Shown here piece after piece: positions 27,924 through 35,981 of a stretch of DNA of 64,000 bases. The number at the start of each line of letters is the position of its first letter. Positions within the stretch are counted from its first letter, which is position 1. A program made the position numbers and the translations under genes. The notes beneath the pieces were generated by a model. The model searched no databases, was not told where the DNA came from, and worked only from the letters and a program-made list of their open reading frames with translations. The stretch is from Diplocloster agilis (GTDB taxonomy: Bacteria; Bacillota; Clostridia; Lachnospirales; Lachnospiraceae): positions 1 to 64,000 of the forward strand of contig NZ_JAHQCW010000008.1 in NCBI RefSeq assembly GCF_019042275.1, in the 5' to 3' direction.

Positions 27924-29087
27924 TTATTCCTCACCTCTGGCGGCAGGAATATATGGAACCTCTATCTTGCCGGCACGAAGGTCATCACGAATCTCAATAG
28001 CCTGATTGTAATAATCGTCAATTACATCCATCTGTAAATGTTCTTTAATGGTGGCCATATCTGTGATATCAAGAGCGCCGGAGGCACAGTCCATAAGAAT
28101 AAAGCCCGGTTCCCAGGTACCTTCAATAAACTCTTTCCCAAATTTATATGAGGTGACATCTCCGCACTTCAAACCGGAAGTGATAATTTTACCTTCATAA
28201 TCCGCATCCTTGTTCGTATCAAGGCCAAAAGAATAGATATCTGCTTCGTCACAAGCTTCAAAAACACCTACGACTGCCGAAGAGATACAACCCAGAATAC
28301 AGTCGGCCCCCTGCGAAATCATCCCTTTTGTCATTTCTTTAGCAAGCAGCGGATCGGTATAGGAACCGGTCCAGGACTGAAGAACGGTAACATCCGGACA
28401 GGTGAATTTTGCACCGGCTTCAAAACCGGTGAAATAGTCCAGGGTTGTGGGAGCCTCCATACCGGAAATGTAACCTACAACATGTTCCTCGTTGATGCCG
28501 GGGATATCTGTGTTCTGTGTAAACAGACCCGCCAGACAGCCTAAAAGGAATGCGACCTCATTACAGGCATAAACGTCGGAGGCAAATTGCGGATTATCTT
28601 CTACAGGAAATTCATTTGCCACATAATAGACATCCGGGAAACGCTCCGCAACGCTTAAAAGAATTTCACCACAGGAGGAGGCATTTACAATAACCAAATC
28701 CGCCCACTCGGAAGCAGCAATAATATTGGGTTCCCAGTCTGTTGTTCCATTGGGAGATTCATAAATTTTAATCTCCACATCCGGATAGTCTTCTTTCAGC
28801 TTATTTAACCCTGCCCATGTAGTATCTGTAAGCGCTTTATCTCCCAATACGCCGGTGGAAACAAAACCAATCTTAACACCTGCTCCGGTAGTCGTGGGAG
28901 CCTCAGGAGCATTCGCTTCCAGCCCCTCCACAGCCTCCATACCGGAAGTAACGCCTTGCGATTCATTTTTCCCATCTTTCGCCGTAGTACCGGCATCAAC
29001 AGGTGTCTTTTCAGAATTTCCACAGGCTGCCAATAAACTAACCACCATTACAGCTACAAGCAATACACTTAATATTCTTTTTTTCAT
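27924..29087 (-). CDS. BMP-family substrate-binding lipoprotein
   Basis: A 387-residue lipoprotein. The ATG at 29087 follows AGGAGGGGCAAA; the lipobox SLLAAC places the lipid on Cys22. The mature domain opens KIGFVSTGVLGDKALTD and contains YISGMEAPTTLDYFTGFEAGA and QGADCILGCISSAVVGVFE, typical of BmpA/PnrA proteins, which bind nucleosides and other heterocyclic compounds. It is separated from the preceding reductase gene by a perfect hairpin at 29122-29162. The ligand is unknown. Confidence 0.9.
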   Translation of the reverse strand: MKKRILSVLLVAVMVVSLLAACGNSEKTPVDAGTTAKDGKNESQGVTSGMEAVEGLEANAPEAPTTTGAGVKIGFVSTGVLGDKALTDTTWAGLNKLKEDYPDVEIKIYESPNGTTDWEPNIIAASEWADLVIVNASSCGEILLSVAERFPDVYYVANEFPVEDNPQFASDVYACNEVAFLLGCLAGLFTQNTDIPGINEEHVVGYISGMEAPTTLDYFTGFEAGAKFTCPDVTVLQSWTGSYTDPLLAKEMTKGMISQGADCILGCISSAVVGVFEACDEADIYSFGLDTNKDADYEGKIITSGLKCGDVTSYKFGKEFIEGTWEPGFILMDCASGALDITDMATIKEHLQMDVIDDYYNQAIEIRDDLRAGKIEVPYIPAARGEE

Positions 29088-29121
29088 TTTGCCCCTCCTT
29101 CTCCATTTAGGGTGTTTTTTT

Positions 29122-29162
29122 ATATTAAGGAGACACAAATTTGATTAGTGTCTCCTTAATAT
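29122..29162 (-). other. Perfect 15-bp intercistronic hairpin upstream of the binding-protein gene
   Basis: ATATTAAGGAGACAC pairs with GTGTCTCCTTAATAT across 11 nt. On the minus strand it is followed by a run of A, not T, so it is not an intrinsic terminator. It may protect the 5' end of a processed binding-protein mRNA. Its stem includes an AAGGAG-like sequence. Confidence 0.5.
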
Positions 29163-29191
29163 CCCGTCAACCTGTCACGTTAACCTTGCAA

Positions 29192-30115
29192 TTAATATAC
29201 AGTTGCATTGAGTTCAGCGATTTCTTCCTCTGTAAGCTTAACAGAAGCGGCTGCGATGTTTGCTTCCACCTGCTCAGGAGACTTCGCGCCAACCAGAGCA
29301 CAGGAAACAAGCGGATTGCTCAGCGTCCAGCTAATTGCAACCTGAGACATGGGCAGACCACGTCCGTCAGCAACCTTTTTAAGAACCGCAAGTAATTTTT
29401 CGGTCTTGGCCCAGTTTTCTTCCCGGAACTCATGATAGAACATAGGCCGGCGTTCTTCCGCACTCTCGACAACTCTGGGCTTGTCATACTTACCGGAAAG
29501 CAATCCACCTGCCAGCGCGCCATATACTTCGACTCCCAGCCCGGCATTCGCTGCAACAGGAATAATATCTCTTCCGGCAGCTTTTCTTGTGAGAGAGTAA
29601 ATTGTCTGAACAGACACAGCACCCGCATCAGCAGCATTCAGCACTTCCTGAGCATTGTGGTTGCAAACACCCCACTCCCGAATCAATCCTTCTTCTTTGA
29701 ACTTATTCATGGTAGCATAAGCAACTTCCATAGAGCTGTTATAATCCGGGCAATGAATCTGATATAGGTCTATGTAATCTGTGCCAAGGCGGCGAAGGCT
29801 CTCTTCCAACTGCATTCTCATGCTTACAGGTGTTAAAAGCTTGTAAGAACCGCCTTCATACTTGATATTACCGCACTTTGTGGCGAGAATAACCTTGTCT
29901 CTGATTCCCTTAAGGGCCTTACCAAGAACCTCTTCCGAGTTTCCATAGTTCGGAGCTGTGTCAAGCAAATTGATGCCTCCGTCAACCGCTGCATGTACAG
30001 TATTAATAACGGTATCAATATCCACCTTACCATAGAAATCACTGCCGAGTCCCCAGCATCCCAGAACCATACGAGAAACCTCAAAGCTGCTTTTACCAAA
30101 TTTTACATATTCCAT
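29192..30115 (-). CDS. Aldo/keto reductase (cluster B)
   Basis: A 307-residue TIM-barrel oxidoreductase. The tetrad residues are in LLDTAPNYG (Asp, Tyr), LATKCG (Lys) and YQIHCPD (His). The cofactor segment GAKSPEQVEANI lies near the C-terminus. The sequence groups with general aldose-type reductases and dehydrogenases and clearly differs from the YdhF-like enzyme of cluster A. It is second in the operon after the ATC-hydrolase-family gene. The substrate is unknown. Confidence 0.85.
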   Translation of the reverse strand: MEYVKFGKSSFEVSRMVLGCWGLGSDFYGKVDIDTVINTVHAAVDGGINLLDTAPNYGNSEEVLGKALKGIRDKVILATKCGNIKYEGGSYKLLTPVSMRMQLEESLRRLGTDYIDLYQIHCPDYNSSMEVAYATMNKFKEEGLIREWGVCNHNAQEVLNAADAGAVSVQTIYSLTRKAAGRDIIPVAANAGLGVEVYGALAGGLLSGKYDKPRVVESAEERRPMFYHEFREENWAKTEKLLAVLKKVADGRGLPMSQVAISWTLSNPLVSCALVGAKSPEQVEANIAAASVKLTEEEIAELNATVY

Positions 30116-30194
30116 ACTCTTAGATCCTCCTATACAATTAAAGAAAAGAATTTAATTTTTTGACCATTACTCAATTTAACAGAATACCTCTCCA

Positions 30195-30686
30195 TTATTT
30201 ATGAAAATGGAGTTTACAGGTGGCGCAACCTTTTGCAATTGTATCGGTAAGTTCGAGCTTGTAACCCATAGATTCGGCAATCCCCCTGTCACCATCCATT
30301 GCCATATCGCAAAGATGCGCGCAGGTTTCATCGTCATATCCCATCTTCTGCCATGCGGCGAGAAGAGGACAATAATGAAACTCTGCATAGACATCGTCTA
30401 TCGTACTGGACGTTTCAATTTCGAACGTTGCCTTTCCAATATCATTAAAAAAGACTTTGTCAAAATTAGTTAAATCAGAAATATCCCCGGTCTTCTCCTT
30501 CCATCCAAGGCCGTGAATGTTACCTGTGCGCTTAATCGCTTTTCTTGTAATAGTTTCAGCATCAGCACCGGCTTTTTTAGCCTCTTCATAAGTTAGAGCC
30601 ATCCAGGTTGCGCGATGCTCGACCTGGCTTCTGTTAATGTTGGCTTTTTCATTGCCTGTTTTTGATGCCACGTTTTTAATTGCCAC
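30195..30686 (-). CDS. ATC-hydrolase-family protein (cluster B)
   Basis: A 163-residue soluble protein. Its C-terminal half has the family pattern YCPL followed by CAHLCDMAMDGDRG and T-x-A-x-GCATCKLHF, equivalent to the motif in the cluster A protein at 3895-4434. The N-terminal 80 residues are different. It is the first gene of the cluster B operon, about 90 bp after a perfect promoter. Ring opening of a thiazoline-like compound is the only reaction known to me for the family; assignment here is tentative. Confidence 0.55.
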   Translation of the reverse strand: MAIKNVASKTGNEKANINRSQVEHRATWMALTYEEAKKAGADAETITRKAIKRTGNIHGLGWKEKTGDISDLTNFDKVFFNDIGKATFEIETSSTIDDVYAEFHYCPLLAAWQKMGYDDETCAHLCDMAMDGDRGIAESMGYKLELTDTIAKGCATCKLHFHK

Positions 30687-30749
30687 TAGTTTCCCTCCTT
30701 ATGTTTTTGTAAGTTGTTGAAAATGAACTGTTTGCTCTTTGTACTAACC

Positions 30750-30764
30750 TTGAGTAATGCTCAA
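30750..30764. promoter_or_regulatory. Palindromic operator candidate for the GntR regulator
   Basis: TTGAGTAATGCTCAA is a 15-bp dyad just downstream of the cluster B promoter, in the position where a repressor would block elongation. FCD-type GntR proteins bind short dyads of this size; the regulator at 31541-32203 is the natural candidate. Confidence 0.55.
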
Positions 30765-30778
30765 ATCATTATAATGTG

Positions 30779-30807
30779 ATTATAAATATTATCAGTAATA
30801 TTGTCAA
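30779..30807 (-). promoter_or_regulatory. Promoter of cluster B operon
   Basis: A perfect TTGACA (30802-30807) and TATAAT (30779-30784) are separated by exactly 17 bp on the minus strand. The spacer contains a further dyad (AATATTATCAGTAATATT on the plus strand). The leader to the first gene is about 85 nt. Confidence 0.8.
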
Positions 30808-30938
30808 TAAACTTATTAGCCAAAAAGGGACTGCAATTTTTGTCTGTATTTTACAAAACAAAGGTATAACTTCATAATAAATTACACTTTCTGCACAACT
30901 CTTTTATAGTAGAATGCCAGCCTTCCCGATATCAAAAA

Positions 30939-31330
30939 GAGTTTCGCTTGCGAAACTCTCCGCGGTTCTTCCTCGGGTTTGGGTATGCCCGCTGCTCAGG
31001 GCCGGGATGCTCCGGACAGCCGGATTCCTTTGTGTCTCCCCGGGAGCGCATAGGGCGGCTGAGCTCCCGCTTAGTGAAATCGGAAAGCCGGGCTCAGGAT
31101 GCCCGGCGGACTTCACGTCCGACGGGCAAGAGCCTCTGAACCAGGAACACATCACGTGTTCCTGGTGAATAGGCTCGGTTCCTGAACCCGGCTTTCCGAT
31201 TTCACTTAGCGGGTGTAAACGTAAGCCCTCCGCGCTCCCGGGGAGACACAAATGAATCCGGCTGTCCGGAGCATCCCGGTCCTGAGCAGCGGGCATACCC
31301 AAACCTGAGGAAGAACCCTCTCCGCCTGCG
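30939..31330. repeat. Large palindromic repeat (about 370 bp)
   Basis: The left arm (about 30964-31100) and right arm (about 31180-31316) are near-perfect reverse complements over more than 130 bp, for example GGTTTGGGTATGCCCGCTGC in both. The centre holds two further hairpins (CCCGGCGGAC/GTCCG-CGGG and GGAACACATCACGTGTTCC). A small outer palindrome GAGTTTCGCTTGCGAAACTC precedes it. A truncated copy begins the window. No gene is convincing within it. Confidence 0.85.
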
Positions 31331-31385
31331 GCGGGCCGCGTAAGCGGTGTCTTCCTTTCCGCCGCAGGGCGATCCTCCGGAGGAC

Positions 31386-31456
31386 TTTTAGTAACATAAA
31401 AGTGTGGGTGTCAGAGTAAATTACTCTTTAACACCTACACTTTTATGGTACTAAAA
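31386..31456. repeat. 26-bp-arm hairpin downstream of the GntR gene
   Basis: TTTTAGTAACATAAAAGTGT and its near-complement ending in ACTAAAA form a long stem with 26-nt arms, with an inner AGTAA/TTACT helix. It stands between the large palindrome and the GntR terminator. Confidence 0.65.
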
Positions 31457-31457
31457 A

Positions 31458-31500
31458 AACCCGGAAAGCGACATTTCTGCAACTTTCCGGGTTCTCTTTT
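31458..31500. terminator. Bidirectional terminator at the GntR gene end
   Basis: AACCCGGAAAG pairs with CTTTCCGGGTT. T-runs follow on both strands (TCTCTTTTTT on plus, TTTTTTTAG on minus), so it can terminate the GntR transcript. Confidence 0.8.
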
Positions 31501-31540
31501 TTATATATTTATATTTTACTCTGCATGCGTACTCGGATCT

Positions 31541-32203
31541 CTAATCTGTAATATAAATCGAGATATCTTCAATATCCTTGCATAACATCTCGGTCGCAGC
31601 ATCATAATCGCCTTTCTGCATATGATACTCAATCGCATTATGATAATCCTCTTTCCAGTTCAAGCTGATGTCTTTGGAGGGCCAGTACAATTGCGCATAG
31701 GCACGATAAAGAATACTCAAAGACTTTTCCAGAACTTCCTGAACAAACTGGTTATTTGTAAAGGAATACAGCATCGAATGAAAGTCAATATTCGTACGCC
31801 AGGCCTCATAACGTGTTTTCGGCCAGCTGGCATTGGCCTCACGGTTAAAATCCACAATCTTTTTTAACATCATATCAGAGTAATTCCTGCAATTTTCACG
31901 AAACGCATCCACTTCCAGAAGTCTTCGAAACTGCGTAATTTCTCTCACCCTTCTTTCTGTAATGCGTACGATCTCATAGCCATAACGCGGTATGCTCCGC
32001 AAAACCTGCTCATTGCAAAGTTCAATCAGGGCATCACGCACCGGCGATTTGCTGACATTGTATTTCTCCACAAGTTCCTTCTCATTAAAAACATAATCAA
32101 GGGGATAGACCCCATTGATAATATCGCATAGTACCCCATCATATACCATTTGTTTAATAGATGCTCCCACTGTACCCTCCCCAAATTCGATATTGTTATT
32201 CAT
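31541..32203 (-). CDS. GntR-family regulator with FCD-type effector domain
   Basis: A 220-residue regulator. The winged helix has FNEKELVEKYNVSKSPVRDALIEL and SIPRYGYEIVRI; the all-helical C-terminal domain carries the metal/effector histidines (DFHSMLYSFTNN and EDYHNAIEYHMQKGDYD). The ATG at 32203 has no ribosome site, whereas an in-frame GTG at 32170 follows GGGGAGGG, so the true start may be 11 codons later. It lies upstream of cluster B on the same strand, past a terminator and the large palindrome, and is its probable regulator. Confidence 0.88.
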   Translation of the reverse strand: MNNNIEFGEGTVGASIKQMVYDGVLCDIINGVYPLDYVFNEKELVEKYNVSKSPVRDALIELCNEQVLRSIPRYGYEIVRITERRVREITQFRRLLEVDAFRENCRNYSDMMLKKIVDFNREANASWPKTRYEAWRTNIDFHSMLYSFTNNQFVQEVLEKSLSILYRAYAQLYWPSKDISLNWKEDYHNAIEYHMQKGDYDAATEMLCKDIEDISIYITD

Positions 32204-32380
32204 TATTTTAATAATATTATTATAAATTTTTATTTAATATTATCACTATACCATGATTTGTCAACCATCAGGGCATATATTTCTGAAATTGTCGTAGCCT
32301 TTTCTCACTCGAACTTCCTAGGTCTTTAACTTGTTTGTTAATTATATGGTGTTTACATCAAGGCTTTTCGTGCCTGTTTT

Positions 32381-32433
32381 ATTCAAATTATACTGCTTAT
32401 ATATCATTTCGGAAGAAACAGGTATCATACGGG
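32381..32433. repeat. 53-bp repeat, right copy flanking cluster B
   Basis: Direct partner of 21106-21158 (45 of 53 identical). It lies in the gap between the GntR regulator and the accessory membrane-protein gene. The remainder of the gap is A/T-rich with a TTGACA-containing promoter-like stretch on the minus strand before the regulator. Confidence 0.7.
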
Positions 32434-32510
32434 TATCACGGAGTAACATTTCTTGACCGTCTATTCTAAGCTTACAACAAAACTTTATATACTGGATTGT
32501 TTCCTTATGA

Positions 32511-33281
32511 TTACCTTAATTCATTTGGAATTGTTCTATGCAATACGTTTTTTACTTTTTTCTTCATTTTTAAATACAATACGAACAATATGACACCAAC
32601 AACAATAGAAACGATGAACACAAATGTTTTGTACTCCTTGTACGGAAATCCCACGAATTGTGATACTACTATTGTACAACAAAATCCTAAAGCTACAATC
32701 AGCATTGGAAACAATTCATCGAAACAAGAACGCCAAATTCCACGAATACCCTTATTTTTTTTCAATTCAATACAATTTCTTATAGGCCTACCACCCTTTA
32801 TTTTACAATTAACGAATAAATCATCGCTTGATTCCGTATGCAGTATTTGAAGACTAACTCCTTCACCACTATCCATATAATCAAATATAAGTTCAATATA
32901 AGTCGATGTAAAATTCAAAACAGAAAAGTTATTGCTGTCATCACTCTGCCTAATAACTTGAGCATCTAAAAAAGATTCTGATTTACATTTGATTTTTAGG
33001 GATTTTTCAACAAGATCATCATGATTAATAACTTCACTTCCACTATTCCAAATATAAAAAATTGTTGAAGTTAAATCTTGAATTGACTTGCCATCAAATT
33101 CAATATTCAGTTTAGAGATAGGATTTTTCCCTTGTTTTATTATTTCATTACTAAAATAATCTACTGAAATTTCTTTTGTTTTTCTTCCAACAATCCATGT
33201 ATATATTGCAAATATAAGAGAAAATATTGTACACAAAGATAATACAGACCATGCATATTGATTGCTCATTAGTTTTTCCAT
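32511..33281 (-). CDS. Membrane protein of unknown function
   Basis: A 257-residue product from the ATG at 33281 (GTGAGG upstream); an ATG 20 codons earlier lacks a ribosome site. One transmembrane helix at the N-terminus (WSVLSLCTIFSLIFAIYTWI), a polar domain of about 150 residues, then two C-terminal helices (MLIVALGFCCTIVVSQFV and FVFIVSIVVGVILFVLYL). No family is recognised. The strong A/T bias differs from flanking catabolic genes and suggests acquired DNA. Confidence 0.6.
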   Translation of the reverse strand: MEKLMSNQYAWSVLSLCTIFSLIFAIYTWIVGRKTKEISVDYFSNEIIKQGKNPISKLNIEFDGKSIQDLTSTIFYIWNSGSEVINHDDLVEKSLKIKCKSESFLDAQVIRQSDDSNNFSVLNFTSTYIELIFDYMDSGEGVSLQILHTESSDDLFVNCKIKGGRPIRNCIELKKNKGIRGIWRSCFDELFPMLIVALGFCCTIVVSQFVGFPYKEYKTFVFIVSIVVGVILFVLYLKMKKKVKNVLHRTIPNELR

Positions 33282-33396
33282 TAGTTTTAACCTCACTCTA
33301 ACTCCATACATAATCTTATTCTTAATCACTTTAAATAACATGGCGCTAGCACCATGTTATTCCTTTTATCAAGGAAAAATAACAATAAGCATTTTC

Positions 33397-33627
33397 TCAA
33401 TCTTTAAAAAACTCGCTGTACTCCACGTCAAACAAAACTTGTAACGCTTTTAAGTCACTGGCCTTGATGTTCCTTCTCCCAGCTTCTATATTTGCCAATG
33501 TGCTTCGTGACATCATGCTGCCCATTAGTTGTAATTGCTCCACCACTTCTATTTGTGTCATATTCTTTGACATCCGCACGGTCTGAATGTTTCTTCCTAG
33601 TGGAATGTCCTGCAATATCCACTGCAT
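33397..33627 (-). CDS. Small XRE-family regulator (copy 1)
   Basis: A 76-residue protein made almost entirely of a helix-turn-helix: IPLGRNIQTVRMSKNMTQIE, recognition region MSRSTLANIEAGRRNIKASD, then LKALQVLFDVEYSEFFKD. GGAGGTATAGT precedes the ATG. It is a close tandem duplicate of 33740-33970. Such solo DNA-binding proteins often regulate mobile or toxin-antitoxin genes. Confidence 0.82.
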   Translation of the reverse strand: MQWILQDIPLGRNIQTVRMSKNMTQIEVVEQLQLMGSMMSRSTLANIEAGRRNIKASDLKALQVLFDVEYSEFFKD

Positions 33628-33739
33628 ACTATACCTCCAACCTTGTGACCAATTAGTAACTTGGTTTGAGTATAGTCAATAAATTTCATAATCATGACAC
33701 TGGATAGAAACAATCATATGTCACTTAAAAATCCGATAT

Positions 33740-33970
33740 TCAATCTTTGAAAAATTCCTCGTAATCCACATCAAATAATATCTTCAACGCCTTTAAATTA
33801 CTTGCTTTGATGTTCCTTCGGCCTGCTTCTATATTCGCCAGCGTACTTCTTGACATAAGCCCTCCCATTAATTCCAACTTTTCAATTACCTCTTTTTGCG
33901 TCATATCCTTTTTCATTCGAACCGTCTGAATATTTCTCCCCAGCGGAATATCCCGTAAAATCCACTGCAT
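33740..33970 (-). CDS. Small XRE-family regulator (copy 2)
   Basis: A 76-residue near-duplicate of the neighbouring gene, sharing MQWIL-DIPLGRNIQTVRM and the whole recognition region; differences cluster around residues 20-35. The ribosome site (GTAGGGTG) is weaker than in copy 1. The genes are 112 bp apart and in tandem, indicating a local duplication. Confidence 0.8.
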   Translation of the reverse strand: MQWILRDIPLGRNIQTVRMKKDMTQKEVIEKLELMGGLMSRSTLANIEAGRRNIKASNLKALKILFDVDYEEFFKD

Positions 33971-34082
33971 GACTACACCCTACAAAATTTTGTGACTGAT
34001 TAGAAACTTTTATATTGAGTATAGTTAAAAATTATGCTAAACTTGTCACCAGATAGAAACAATCGCGTAAGGAGGTTCCGAA

Positions 34083-34373
34083 ATGGAAAAAATCTTAGAA
34101 CAACTTTATAATGGGGAGTTATATCCCTATTCAAAATTTCATACAACAGTAGAGGGTTTCAAAGTAAATGGGGATAAAGCCTTTAAATCCTATTCTGTAT
34201 TTATTGAAAAACTGCCAGATGAATTAAAAGACGAATTTGACGAATTGATAGATTCCCACCTTGACCTGTTACCGCTTGAACTAGAACAAAATTTCATTGA
34301 CGGTTTTCGTATTGGCGTCCGAATGATGACAGAAGTCTACGCTGCTCCTCTGGATAAAGAAGAACACTCATAA
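34083..34373 (+). CDS. DUF6809-type small protein
   Basis: A 96-residue acidic protein opening MEKILEQLYNGELYPYSKF and containing LPDELKDEFDELIDSH and FIDGFRIGVRMMTEVY, a pattern I associate with DUF6809, common in Clostridial accessory regions. AAGGAGG precedes the ATG. It is divergently oriented to the XRE pair. The function is unknown. Confidence 0.7.
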   Translation: MEKILEQLYNGELYPYSKFHTTVEGFKVNGDKAFKSYSVFIEKLPDELKDEFDELIDSHLDLLPLELEQNFIDGFRIGVRMMTEVYAAPLDKEEHS

Positions 34374-34383
34374 ATTATTATAA

Positions 34384-34412
34384 GGGCAGCCGCCAGCACT
34401 CCGGGGCTGCCC
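34384..34412 (+). terminator. Terminator of the DUF6809 gene
   Basis: GGGCAGCC pairs with GGGCTGCCC 10 bases past the stop codon, followed by TCATTT. The U-run is weak. Confidence 0.55.
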
Positions 34413-34419
34413 TCATTTC

Positions 34420-34578
34420 CTACCGGCTTAAATCTTGTTCCAGCTTGTATACTGTTCCCTTTAAATCGTTCTGTTGGTGGTATAATTCGTTTCTGCGTCT
34501 GCAAATTTCTTGATTACGTTTTAATGCTTCCTTCACGCCCTCTCTGGCCGGAATTTCTGTTTCCTTATAGTTTTTCAT
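34420..34578 (-). pseudogene. Remnant of a coiled-coil protein
   Basis: A 52-residue open frame (MKNYKETEIPAREG ... KLEQDLSR) whose in-frame, start-less upstream extension continues RIKKDFKARREAKIREL. A strong AAGGAGGGG site lies further upstream but out of frame with a usable start, which suggests an N-terminal frameshift. The helical, charged composition resembles the tails of mobilisation proteins, but this is not certain. Confidence 0.35.
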
Positions 34579-34780
34579 CAGTTCCCGGATTTTAGCCTCA
34601 CGCCTTGCTTTAAAGTCCTTCTTGATTCTCCTGCAATTCTGATGAAAATTTTACTTTGCAATTTTGCCCCTCCTTTCTTAAACATATTTATTTAAGTTCC
34701 GCAACATTATATCACTAAACATTTAACGTTAAGTCAAGTGGTTTGCAGAAAAATATTAACTTTTTTTGTTTAGTTTCTTA

Positions 34781-34809
34781 TTGTTATTCATTTTCGCTTG
34801 TGTTATACT
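34781..34809 (+). promoter_or_regulatory. Promoter of the YhcG-type nuclease gene
   Basis: TTGTTA (34781-34786) and TATACT (34804-34809) with a 17-bp spacer lie 60 bp upstream of the start codon. Confidence 0.6.
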
Positions 34810-34869
34810 CTACACAAACATATATGTTTAGTTTCTCATCAATCAAAATTTGAATAGGAGCGAAATAAA

Positions 34870-35964
34870 ATGGAACATAAAGCGGATGTCTCCATATCGG
34901 AAACAAATATAGAGAGGCTATATCTAAACACTGTGGATTTGATTCAGTATGCCCGTAGCCTTGCAGTAAAACATGTAAATTTCATACAGTTAATGACCTA
35001 TTATTCTATTGGAAGATGGATTGTTGAAGAACAGCAGGAAGGCAGCACCCGGGCAAAATATGGGCAACAGGTTATCAAGAATTTGTCAGAAAAATTATTG
35101 AATGAATTTGGCCGGGGATTTTCTGGTGACACACTGAAAAATGCCAGAAAATTTTATCTGATTTACAAGGAGCGAATAAGTGAAACAGTGTTTAGCCTTT
35201 TTGCAATCGAAAAAAGCGAAACGGTGTTTAGCCTTTTAAATGAAGATGTGCCATTCCAATTATCTTGGTCGCATTATTTACAATTAATGCGAATTGAGAA
35301 TGCCAACGAGCGCAATTTCTATGAAATAGAAGCAGTGAAATCAAATTGGAGTGTTAGAACACTACAACGGCAATATAATTCAAGTTTGTATGAGCGATTG
35401 GCATTAAGTAAAGATAAATCAGATATTTTGTGTCTTTCAACAGAAGGAAATGTAATTGCAAAACCACAGGACATCATAAAACAACCAACAGTTCTGGAAT
35501 TTCTCGGAATAGAAGAGAAGGCAAAATATGTGGAATCTGACTTAGAATCGGCAATTATTGATAAATTACAGAAATTTCTTTTGGAGATGGGGAAAGGCTA
35601 TCTGTTTGAAGCAAGACAGAAGCGATTCACATTTAATGAAGATAATTTTTACGTTGATCTTGTTACTTATAATCGTTTGTTACACTGTTATGTTTTGATT
35701 GATTTAAAAGTTGACAAATTAACTCACCAGGATATCGGCCAGATGCAAATGTATGTAAATTATTATGACAGATATGAAAAGTTAGATACAGAAAATCCAA
35801 CGATAGGTATTTTGTTATGCAAAGAGAAAAATGACGCATTGGTCGAAATTACTCTGCCCAAAGATGCTAATATCTATGCTTCTGAATATAAACTGTACTT
35901 GCCGGATAAAAAAGTATTACAGGATAAGTTGAAGCAATGGATTGACGAAGAATACGACAATTAA
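34870..35964 (+). CDS. YhcG-type PD-(D/E)XK nuclease (DUF1016)
   Basis: A 364-residue protein. The N-terminal helical DUF1016 domain (RSLAVKHVNFIQLMTYYSIG, residues 30-50, and WSHYLQLMRI near 140) is followed by a C-terminal nuclease fold: YLFEARQKRFT, FYVDLVTYNRLL and VLIDLKVDKLTHQDIGQM, which supply the acidic and lysine catalytic residues. These proteins often sit near restriction systems or in accessory islands. It is probably cotranscribed with the XRE regulator 17 bp downstream. Confidence 0.88.
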   Translation: MEHKADVSISETNIERLYLNTVDLIQYARSLAVKHVNFIQLMTYYSIGRWIVEEQQEGSTRAKYGQQVIKNLSEKLLNEFGRGFSGDTLKNARKFYLIYKERISETVFSLFAIEKSETVFSLLNEDVPFQLSWSHYLQLMRIENANERNFYEIEAVKSNWSVRTLQRQYNSSLYERLALSKDKSDILCLSTEGNVIAKPQDIIKQPTVLEFLGIEEKAKYVESDLESAIIDKLQKFLLEMGKGYLFEARQKRFTFNEDNFYVDLVTYNRLLHCYVLIDLKVDKLTHQDIGQMQMYVNYYDRYEKLDTENPTIGILLCKEKNDALVEITLPKDANIYASEYKLYLPDKKVLQDKLKQWIDEEYDN

Positions 35965-35981
35965 CAAAGGAGACTATTATT

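Noticed and set aside
30904-31397. Open frames of 60-130 codons within the large palindrome
   Set aside because: They exist on both strands because the arms are complementary; none has a ribosome site or family resemblance.
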